Shown here piece after piece: positions 1 through 5,448 of a DNA stretch of 9,361 nucleotides. The stretch covers positions 1-9,361 of the forward strand of contig JAPKEK010000052.1 in assembly GCA_028822125.1 (NCBI GenBank). The letters are read 5' to 3'. Numbering within the stretch: position 1 is the first letter of the stretch; every line of letters begins with the position of its first letter. Below the pieces are notes generated by a model. It saw only the letters and a list, made by a program, of their open reading frames with translations, did not search any database and had not been told where the DNA came from. Source of the stretch: Pseudomonadales bacterium (GTDB lineage Bacteria > Pseudomonadota > Gammaproteobacteria > Pseudomonadales > Azotimanducaceae). The position numbers and the translations under genes are program-made.

Positions 1-1
1 T

Positions 2-127
2 GAATTCGAATTGAAGTTAATCGGTTGTATAGCTCAACTTGTTAGCCAATGGGCGAAAGTAAAAGCTTACAAAGGACTTCAGTTACTTAAACTGTCCAGC
101 AATGATGCGCTGGCCAGCATGATTTAA
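2..127 (+). CDS. Possible C-terminal tail of an upstream gene, product unknown (5' end outside window)
   Basis: A reading frame is open from the left edge for 41 codons and stops at TAA (125-127). The predicted peptide is leucine- and lysine-rich and could form amphipathic helices (for example GCIAQLVSQWAKVKAY). It has no motif I recognise. An open run of this length arises by chance fairly often, so the support is only the plausible amino-acid composition and the fact that the frame enters from the edge. If real, it is the end of a plus-strand gene lying 132 bases upstream of the exported protein at 260. A 10-base perfect palindrome, GCTGGCCAGC (109-118), sits just before the stop but has no following T-run, so it is not called a terminator. 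Confidence 0.3.
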   Translation, partial: EFELKLIGCIAQLVSQWAKVKAYKGLQLLKLSSNDALASMI

Positions 128-259
128 TCGGCAGGAATCCGGCCAAGTTCCGCTTGCTCGCCGTAGTTACCAAAATCGAACTAATCTCGACTTGCTCGAT
201 TGCAATAGCTAAGCTAGATCCTTTGTCGCGCCTAATTACAAACAACAAGGTAAGAATAC
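128..259. other. Upstream region of the exported protein; no gene seen
   Basis: Spacer between the possible upstream gene tail and the start at 260. It contains a short odd-centred palindrome TAGCT-A-AGCTA (206-216) and a direct repeat CTTGCTCG (153-160 and 191-198). No promoter hexamer pair better than three of six matches on both boxes was found. The ribosome binding site for the next gene is AAGG about nine bases before the ATG. Confidence 0.4.
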
Positions 260-964
260 ATGAAATTACTAACCTCTTTTCTAGTTTTGGCTTTTTCCTG
301 CTCACTATACGCTGATCATCATGAACCCGTGCCAGTTGGTGACGGCGCTTTTACCACGCTCATGGTTCAGGCAACAAACGTTGACGCCTACATTGCTGCT
401 TTGAAAGCCAATGATGCGCCCTTTAAGGCTATTGGCTCCTCAGTAGCGGGCGTGTGTGTGACCAAGACCGGTAATGATTATCCTGGGCAGATGTTTGTTT
501 GGAACGGCTATGACTCAATGGTCGATGCCATAGCAGCCACGGACAAGTATGACCCTTTCCAGGCCACCGCTGAACTAATGGCCTTAAGGCAAGTGAAGTA
601 CTCCGCAATCTTTAAGCCTTTAAAGGAATATACTCTCGAGCCTGGGTTTGAACGGTTATGGAGGCTGAAGATTTCTAATAACAATATTCAATCATTTGTT
701 GCGCAGATTGCAAAGCTTGAAAAGGCACTTAGATTGAAAGGCCATTCAATCAATCTAGGTGTTTTTCAACCCATTGGTGGAGGAACACACGAAGCCTACC
801 ACCTCAGAGCCGCAAGTCCTTCCAGTTCTGCAGCAGGCAGGATTCTAGATGAAGCGTACGCTGATGCGGCCTGGATGAGTATTTGGGCTTCAGCATCAGC
901 CCTGGTTGAGGAAGTGATCTCTGATAATTTTGAAATGTGTGAAATTATCTATACCGCTGAATGA
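260..964 (+). CDS. Exported protein of unknown function, probable tandem alpha/beta-barrel-type (ABM/NIPSNAP-like) repeat
   Basis: A 234-residue protein starting at ATG, with AAGG about nine bases upstream. Residues 1-18 form a classic signal peptide: KLL, then a hydrophobic core, then SLYA before DHH. Signal peptidase I cleavage is predicted after Ala18, so the product should be periplasmic or secreted. Cys14 is not in a proper lipobox, so a lipoprotein is unlikely. The mature part reads as two similarly built halves, about residues 30-118 and 130-232. Each runs strand, helix, two strands, helix(es), strand, as in dimeric alpha/beta barrel proteins (antibiotic-biosynthesis-monooxygenase or NIPSNAP type). 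This fold call comes from pattern only; no catalytic motif is visible, and sequence identity between the halves is weak. It is convergent with the VOC gene at 1696-1328. Coding is confident, function is unknown. Confidence 0.85.
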   Translation: MKLLTSFLVLAFSCSLYADHHEPVPVGDGAFTTLMVQATNVDAYIAALKANDAPFKAIGSSVAGVCVTKTGNDYPGQMFVWNGYDSMVDAIAATDKYDPFQATAELMALRQVKYSAIFKPLKEYTLEPGFERLWRLKISNNNIQSFVAQIAKLEKALRLKGHSINLGVFQPIGGGTHEAYHLRAASPSSSAAGRILDEAYADAAWMSIWASASALVEEVISDNFEMCEIIYTAE

Positions 965-1327
965 GCTACGGCCTTTGTGTCGAACCTCAGCGTCGCGTTT
1001 GTGCAATCAAAAGTCTTATAAACTGCTGCGATAAAAGGGTAGCAGGTAGCGCTTGCGTTTGCTGAGGCAGTATCTGGCGCAGGCTCGTCGTTCTGGTCGC
1101 CGCGACCGACCTGGCGGGTCGCGGCATTGATGTGATAGCCCTTGACCAGCAGGTCAATTTCGATCCATTGACAGTGTGCTGCAACCCTAACGCGTCAGAA
1201 TCTCGGTTTGCTTGCACTAGCTCGGTACTTCTATTTTCGATCTAGATTTCCAAAAAGCACTAATGCGGTTATTGTCACCTGTAATGAGTCGGTTATTTGT
1301 CTATGAGTATGGCCTTTTATTACAAGC
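965..1327. other. Convergent intergenic gap with a helicase fossil and a short direct repeat
   Basis: 363 bases between two convergent genes without an intact gene. It contains a helicase-like coding remnant (see 1087-1167). Near its right end there is a short imperfect direct repeat: TAATG-CGGTTATT at 1261-1273 and TAATG-agt-CGGTTATT at 1282-1297. No hairpin followed by a T-run was found for either flanking gene. Confidence 0.6.
1087..1167 (+). pseudogene. Fossil of a DEAD-box RNA helicase gene (motif V region)
   Basis: In one plus-strand frame these 27 codons read VVLVAATDLAGRGIDV and then IALDQQVNFDP. This matches the motif V segment of DEAD-box ATP-dependent RNA helicases, where the family pattern is VLVATD-(L/V)A-(G/A)RG(I/L)D, followed about ten residues later by VVN(Y/F)D. 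Just upstream, a different frame reads RLLRQYLAQARR, which could be the degraded helix preceding motif V and would imply a frameshift. Downstream, the expected YxHRIGRTGR motif VI is absent and the frame stops at 1243-1245. There is no start codon, ribosome binding site or other helicase domain nearby. Local GC is about 67% over 1081-1140, against about 42% over 1201-1260. This fits the remains of a gene with different composition, possibly an RhlE- or DbpA-type paralogue. The match is short, so chance or a non-helicase origin is possible. Confidence 0.5.
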
Positions 1328-1696
1328 CTACACCGCCGCATGATCATCCACATGACTTGAATTAACGCGAATTCTGTTACCACCGGGTTCCCTCACAGAA
1401 AAGGTATCATGTATCTTGCCCCTTTCGATGTCTGTGACTGGGTAGCCCAATTTATCCAATCTGGAATACATAACATCGATATCTTCCACCATGAAATCAA
1501 AGTAGCTTTCAGGGTTTTCAAGTTCATCTCGCTCAAACATGAGGAGATGTGTGCCGCCCCGCAGTTCGACAATCACCATTTTTTCATTTGCAAACACAGA
1601 TCTTAAACCGGCGTCTTCAAGAAACTGCTTAGAGCCCTCAAGGTCGGTTGTTTGTAAATCTACATGGCCGATCCAGATTTCAGGTCGGGTTGCCAT
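1328..1696 (-). CDS. VOC-superfamily (glyoxalase/bleomycin-resistance fold) protein
   Basis: A 122-residue protein. The ATG at 1696-1694 is chosen because GGGAG lies five bases upstream. An in-frame GTG 57 bases further upstream has no comparable site and would add an unusual 19-residue leader. Two beta-alpha-beta-beta-beta modules are visible. The first spans about residues 7-55 (GHVDLQTTDLEGSKQFLEDAG, then GGTHLLMFE). The second spans about residues 65-112 (YFDFMVEDIDVMYSRL, then VREPGGNRIRV). Of the usual metal ligands only His11 is clearly in place, with Glu55 near the second site. The second module has Asp67 where His is common and Arg110 where the closing Glu of PDGNxxE is expected. It may therefore bind metal unusually or act as a binding protein rather than an enzyme. 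Members include dioxygenases, glyoxalases and antibiotic-binding proteins, so substrate cannot be assigned. It stands alone, with a gap of more than 580 bases upstream. Confidence 0.85.
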   Translation of the reverse strand: MATRPEIWIGHVDLQTTDLEGSKQFLEDAGLRSVFANEKMVIVELRGGTHLLMFERDELENPESYFDFMVEDIDVMYSRLDKLGYPVTDIERGKIHDTFSVREPGGNRIRVNSSHVDDHAAV

Positions 1697-2281
1697 AACG
1701 TCTCCCTTAATTGTATCTATGGGTGGCTCTATCTGTGCTGGTATTCTTATCACTTAGTTAAGACCAGCTGCAATAAACAGATGCGAGGACAAGTAGTTTA
1801 AACCTCTTTTCTTAGCGACTGCAAAAATATCTTAGCTACAACAAAAGGTGATAGCCTAGCAATATTCAACTGGCCATTACGGGTGTCTTCTTCCGGCATG
1901 GAGGGTCAAACACGACTAAGCAGGTATTGCATAGTTATAAGCCTACATACCGGGTATCACAGAAATCGGCTCGAACCTTCTTTTGTTTAAAACAAGGTAC
2001 TGTCACGATCACCTAAATCCGACCCGAATCTGTGTATTTAGCGGATGCGACTCAAAGATTCCGGTATATTGATAACGCAGCAGATTCTGGCACTTTCCTT
2101 CGCCTGGTAAAGACACTGCTCAGAATGCTTTATCATGAAGCCCGGCTCTTGGTGCAAAATCGGTGGGTCTTTGTCGCTTGATGCGACGTAAAAATCCTGG
2201 TTACCAACCCTTCCCAGAAGTATCGCTTATTATGGTACGCACCCTTTAGCCAGAGAACTATAGCATTCGCTTTGAAGGTTT
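1697..2281. other. Long intergenic region without a convincing gene
   Basis: 585 bases separate two minus-strand genes. A plus-strand frame is open over 2017-2181 (55 codons) but has no good start or ribosome binding site, and I recognise nothing in it. A perfect 5-bp inverted repeat, GTCGC-TTGAT-GCGAC (2173-2187), has no T-run on either side. No convincing terminator for the large minus-strand gene was found. The part next to 1696 should carry the promoter of the VOC gene, but no strong hexamer pair is visible. Confidence 0.5.
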
Positions 2282-4411
2282 TTATTGTTGGTAGTGGAAG
2301 AGGGTTTTATCAAGAAATCGTTGAATGACATTGCCAGTGATACGAGCAATATCGTTATCATAGCCATTAACCGCTAATGCACCAAACCAGGAGATCGAGC
2401 CAACCGAAAACACGGCGCCGCCACCTGGGGTTTCATAGAACACAATGTCGGCACGTACCAGAGGATCGGGACAAGGCGCATTCACAGCTGCTTCGAATTC
2501 TTCTTTAGTTCGGATCATGTCAGGGCCAAATGCAGTTGCTGAAGCTAACACCACAGCATGTTGCGGAGATCCCAAGGCTGTGTCGTAGCGATCAATTTCC
2601 TGTCCAGCTGCGCCGCCGCCCAAGCCTGACGTGCCGATCAAATCTTCTTGTACACCTTCGAAAATCCACGCAGCCCGTGAGTTCCAGCTGGCCTCACTTC
2701 TTTGATAGTGGGTGGCTTTCTTAAATCCCTGGGCAGCAAATCCAATTCCCACCAATTCGTTAGGGGCTCGTCCAAGACGTCGCCACAAGCCGCCATATTC
2801 TCCATTAAATGAGTGATAGGATTCACCCGGTTCCGTCTGCCAGTTTCGCACGCCGTCTTCTGCTCTGCGTAATTCAATCGCGCCGGGCCAGGCTTTATTG
2901 AAGGCAACTCGCCAGTAAAAGCCGTTGCCACCCAGGTAGATTAATCGTCCTCCCTGGCGTTGCCAATCCTTCAATGCGTTGAGCATCGCGGTGGACCAAT
3001 ATTCAGGATGAGTGCCTGTGACGATGACACGATAAGGCGCCAAAGCGTCCAGGCCTTCAAAATGAACATCTTCGTCAGCAACAATATCATGACCGATATG
3101 AAGGTGATCCAAGTACGCGTTGATGTCAGTATCCGGCGTGAAATTCCACCGGTCAGCCCCGGGGCGTAATTGCAGTATGGGTCGATTTCGAGAACTGTAC
3201 ATTACGCCACTGCCATCGGCATGTTTTTCATAAAGAGAAGCTCCCAATTCGGGATGCTGGCGAATATATTCGTGTTCAGGGCTTAATCGAGCGCGGGCCC
3301 CGACAAAATCTGCTCCCTCAAAAAGCATCCGATGATTGGCATATGCCATGTATGTGCAAGTTGGCATGAGGAGCGCTATGTTAGCCTTGCCGAAACCCTC
3401 AGCGGGTCGAACAAAAAATGGCACGCGATCTTCGCCCTGTTCAGAACGCAACCGAAAAGCATAGATCCCACCTGGCAGTTCTTTGGGAAGATGCAGGACC
3501 GCTGTTGTGTGCCACGCTACGTCATAGAGATCGTCTGTGTGAAAATGAACGGCGTCGTAATGGCTTGGATTTACTGTCCACGACTCACAGCTGCCATCCC
3601 AACCTGGACCGGTAACACCTCGAGCAGGGAGTTGATGTAAGCGGCCATGACGACTATTGCCGCTCACATCGACTATCCCACGACCATCGATTTCTTGGGC
3701 GAGATCCCAGGCAATCTCAGCATCATCTATTGTAAGGTGAGGTCGAGCGATGCGCCCATCGAAGTGCTCACCGTTAGGAGATGCCGCAAAAAGGCATGAA
3801 TCGAGGGACCCAATTGAATTCAGCGCGTCAGAGTGAGAGAAGGTACTCCCATCCACAGGTTCTAGAAGATCACGAGCAGGAGAATGGCTTTCCTGGGAGG
3901 TGATCGCACCTTGGATTTGGCCAACAGTTAGATTCATCTCAATCTCAACACGGTACCATCGTCGGGTTGTCAGAGGCCGGCAGTCGGTATCCAGTTCCTT
4001 GCTTCCAATCCGGATCTTCAATAGACCGTCCATTAAGACAATGGCCAATTGACCATTATTGCCTTTTACGGAGAAGATAGTCTGAGCCCCAATGGGCCGA
4101 GTGGGAAGCAGATAAAAGCCGATGTTCAGTTTTCGATTTGCGGTAAGCCCCGACAAGTCAACTTTGCCGAACGAGCCGGGTTGCAGGGGTTGTTTGGAAA
4201 GCTTTACGTGTTGGGGAAGATCACTGTTTACTTCTTGTTCGTTGAAACCTGACCCGCTGCTGGTGGGATCGCCGCAGATGATACGAACCAGATCCAGCTG
4301 AGCCTGCGTGGGTGTTTCACTGGAGGCCATGAAACGGATTTCCTCGCCGGCACGAAGTGATAAAGGTTCACAATAGCCTGTAATTGTTTTGTCTGGTTCG
4401 GTTTGATTCAC
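2282..4411 (-). CDS. N,N-dimethylformamidase large (beta) subunit-like protein, probable iron-dependent amidohydrolase
   Basis: A 709-residue protein starting at GTG (4411-4409), with AGGA placed well upstream in TTAAGGAAAATT. No signal peptide is seen, so it is cytoplasmic. It follows the layout of the large subunit of bacterial N,N-dimethylformamidase. An N-terminal beta domain comes first (about 10-60: ITGYCEPLSLRAGEEIRF, LVRIICGD). A laminin-G/concanavalin-like domain follows (about 85-265: FDGRIARPHL, DVSGNSRHGRLHQ). Last is a large catalytic domain (about 280-705) of the DMFA2_C type. The known enzyme hydrolyses dimethylformamide to dimethylamine and formate with an iron held by two Tyr and one Glu. 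Candidate ligands here are Glu470 in GTHPEYWS (next to His468), Tyr394, and Tyr354 or Tyr357 in CTYMAYANHRM. The assignment is by spacing recalled from the family, not by alignment. At 709 residues it is slightly shorter than the characterised enzyme (about 760). The small subunit (about 130 residues) that accompanies the real enzyme is not seen nearby, so the substrate may differ. Confidence 0.85.
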   Translation of the reverse strand: MNQTEPDKTITGYCEPLSLRAGEEIRFMASSETPTQAQLDLVRIICGDPTSSGSGFNEQEVNSDLPQHVKLSKQPLQPGSFGKVDLSGLTANRKLNIGFYLLPTRPIGAQTIFSVKGNNGQLAIVLMDGLLKIRIGSKELDTDCRPLTTRRWYRVEIEMNLTVGQIQGAITSQESHSPARDLLEPVDGSTFSHSDALNSIGSLDSCLFAASPNGEHFDGRIARPHLTIDDAEIAWDLAQEIDGRGIVDVSGNSRHGRLHQLPARGVTGPGWDGSCESWTVNPSHYDAVHFHTDDLYDVAWHTTAVLHLPKELPGGIYAFRLRSEQGEDRVPFFVRPAEGFGKANIALLMPTCTYMAYANHRMLFEGADFVGARARLSPEHEYIRQHPELGASLYEKHADGSGVMYSSRNRPILQLRPGADRWNFTPDTDINAYLDHLHIGHDIVADEDVHFEGLDALAPYRVIVTGTHPEYWSTAMLNALKDWQRQGGRLIYLGGNGFYWRVAFNKAWPGAIELRRAEDGVRNWQTEPGESYHSFNGEYGGLWRRLGRAPNELVGIGFAAQGFKKATHYQRSEASWNSRAAWIFEGVQEDLIGTSGLGGGAAGQEIDRYDTALGSPQHAVVLASATAFGPDMIRTKEEFEAAVNAPCPDPLVRADIVFYETPGGGAVFSVGSISWFGALAVNGYDNDIARITGNVIQRFLDKTLFHYQQ

Positions 4412-4431
4412 AATTTTCCTTAAACAAACTG

Positions 4432-4451
4432 ATTTGATTTATATCTCAAAT
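4432..4451. promoter_or_regulatory. Palindromic operator candidate upstream of the dimethylformamidase-like gene
   Basis: A 20-base near-palindrome with the pattern ATTTGA-N2-TATA-N2-TCAAAT; 16 of 20 positions are symmetric. It starts 21 bases before the GTG start and overlaps the proposed -10 box and transcription start. Both its size and its position suit a dimeric repressor such as a TetR, GntR or LacI-type protein. No regulator gene is present in the window. Symmetric AT-rich sequence can arise by chance, so this is a prediction. Confidence 0.45.
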
Positions 4452-4476
4452 ATAGCCTTATGGGATTATTATTCAA
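4449..4476 (-). promoter_or_regulatory. Sigma70-type promoter candidate for the dimethylformamidase-like gene
   Basis: On the minus strand, TTGAAT (4476-4471, four of six matches to TTGACA) and TATATT (4454-4449, five of six matches to TATAAT) are separated by 16 bases. Transcription would begin about 30 bases before the GTG start at 4411. The -10 box overlaps the palindrome at 4432-4451, which would allow repression. Confidence 0.5.
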
Positions 4477-4647
4477 CGGCCCCAGAACTTGTTTCAAAAA
4501 ACAGCACTGAAGGCAAATTTATTATGGTTGAAACGGTCTTCTGTTTTCCTTTTTCAGGAGGGATTATAATTCTCTCAGAAGATCTGGGTCCAGAAATTAA
4601 ACTGAAACGCCACTGTGTTTTTACGATTCTGAAATTATCAGTACGAT

Positions 4648-4698
4648 CGAATCTTTCGGTAAAACGAATCTTTCAATAAATCGAATCTGACAAAAAAG
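4648..4698. repeat. Three-copy 17-base tandem repeat
   Basis: Three consecutive 17-base units each begin with CGAATCT: 4648-4664, 4665-4681 and 4682-4698. The first two share CGAATCTTTC; the third diverges after CGAATCT and ends in an A-run. The units lie about 170-220 bases upstream of the proposed promoter of the dimethylformamidase-like gene. They could be an array of binding sites for a regulator or a simple slippage product. No coding role is apparent. Confidence 0.6.
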
Positions 4699-4786
4699 GG
4701 CAGGTACCGACTAACGAAATTGTTTGCGGCAGATGTCGCTGGTTGCCGGGCCTGTAATAGTAAAGTCGGTTTTTGTACGGGATCGC

Positions 4787-4930
4787 TTAAAGATCATCAA
4801 GAATCCTGTCAATCAACCCGCCTATAACCTGGTCTGGCAGATAGCCTGATGAGAGGTGTTTGCTGAGGTGCGCACTTGCTAGCTGCAGGCCTTTAATGAG
4901 ATCCCTTTCGAGACCTGACAGCTGACTCAT
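4787..4930 (-). CDS. Possible small gene (47 residues) overlapping the end of the membrane-protein gene
   Basis: A frame from ATG (4930-4928) to TAA (4789-4787) encodes 47 residues beginning MSQLSGLERDLIKGLQ and ending GGLIDRILDDL. It overlaps the last 38 bases of the upstream membrane-protein gene in another frame. Start and stop within an overlap of this sort fit translational coupling. The peptide is rich in Leu, Asp and charged residues, resembles two amphipathic helices, and has no membrane segment or signal. No good Shine-Dalgarno is present before the ATG; an in-frame GTG lies two codons upstream. I do not recognise a family. A 48-codon frame can occur by chance, so the call rests on composition and coupling. 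Confidence 0.35.
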   Translation of the reverse strand: MSQLSGLERDLIKGLQLASAHLSKHLSSGYLPDQVIGGLIDRILDDL

Positions 4931-5321
4931 ATGCACGCCATAAGAAGTGCAGGAAAGCTGCCCAGATCAAAATATAAGCTAACGCAAAGCCCCATTCATA
5001 ACCCCGGTAACCCAACGCAATCCCAATCACAGGTAACATTGCTAGAAAATGTCCTTGCACCCAACTGCTCGTTAGAAAACTGATAATCAGAGCGCTCACA
5101 AATGACAGTAGCATCATTGCCGAGAATGCATGTACTGACCAGGGAAACCCGTCAAAAAACATCAGCGCACCGAATATCAGGCTAAGAAGACCTGCACTAG
5201 TGTGAATAATCGCATCCCAACCAATAGTATTTTCTCTGATCTGTGATTCCGTCAAACCGTCTCCCTCAATTTTCGAGCGCCTATGAGAAAGGAAAGTAGC
5301 ACGGTTGAGGGAATGAGTCAC
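4893..5321 (-). CDS. Small multi-pass inner-membrane protein of unknown function
   Basis: A 142-residue protein with four likely membrane helices: about residues 35-56 (WDAIIHTSAGLLSLIFGALMF), 62-84, 90-104 and 109-128. A basic tail (RAYESAVRSRKGSH) follows. The GTG start at 5321-5319 is preceded by AGGA about six bases upstream, so it is preferred. An alternative TTG at residue 23 (LTESQIRENTIGWD) has GGGAG just before it, and would remove a polar N-terminal stretch that looks less protein-like. No family motif is recognised. The gene is divergent from the MFS permease, with 127 bases between the two starts, and a possible 47-residue gene overlaps its 3' end. It is not the missing small subunit of dimethylformamidase, which is a soluble protein. 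Confidence 0.8.
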   Translation of the reverse strand: MTHSLNRATFLSHRRSKIEGDGLTESQIRENTIGWDAIIHTSAGLLSLIFGALMFFDGFPWSVHAFSAMMLLSFVSALIISFLTSSWVQGHFLAMLPVIGIALGYRGYEWGFALAYILIWAAFLHFLWRAYESAVRSRKGSH

Positions 5322-5448
5322 AGAGTTCCTGTGTCGAGAAATAGCGCTACTGTGCTGTGCTTAAATTGAGTGTTGTCTGCTAGTTCGTCTGGATTCAGCG
5401 GCATAGACCTGACCTGAAAGTAGGGTCATTTGACTTCTGTTATCTTAC

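Larger units (their letters stand above)
4412..4786. other. AT-rich upstream region, no gene supported
   Basis: This stretch lies between the dimethylformamidase-like gene and the membrane-protein transcription unit. It holds the promoter, palindrome and tandem repeat described separately. A plus-strand frame of 81 codons (4434-4679) has no ribosome binding site and no recognisable content, so it is not called. On the minus strand, a CTGCCC followed by six T (around 4692-4703) lies about 85 bases downstream of the small-gene stop. It lacks a good stem, so it is only a weak terminator candidate. Confidence 0.5.

Noticed and set aside
987..1217. Minus-strand frame of 76 codons across the helicase fossil
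   Set aside because: It is the antisense of the fossil, and the peptide looks like a random Arg/Thr/Gln-rich shadow; the plus-strand frame carries the recognisable motif.
1965..1985. Possible tRNA on the minus strand, suggested by a GGTTCGA T-loop-like string
   Set aside because: The flanking bases do not pair to form a T-stem, and no acceptor, D or anticodon arm can be drawn.
2173..2187. Perfect inverted repeat GTCGC-TTGAT-GCGAC as a terminator
   Set aside because: The stem is only five pairs and no T-run follows on either strand; it also lies about 95 bases from the nearest gene end.
2017..2249. Plus-strand frame of 55 codons ending in TGATG, where its stop overlaps the ATG of a further 22-codon frame (2181-2249)
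   Set aside because: No start codon with a ribosome binding site, no recognisable motif, and lengths expected by chance. The stop/start overlap also falls within a small hairpin, so it is probably coincidental.
4434..4679. Plus-strand frame of 81 codons
   Set aside because: No ribosome binding site, lies over the promoter and palindrome of the minus-strand gene, and the peptide has no recognisable domain.
4893..5321. Small membrane protein as the missing dimethylformamidase small subunit
   Set aside because: Length is similar, but it has about four membrane helices, whereas the known small subunit is soluble; it is also separated by nearly 500 bases.
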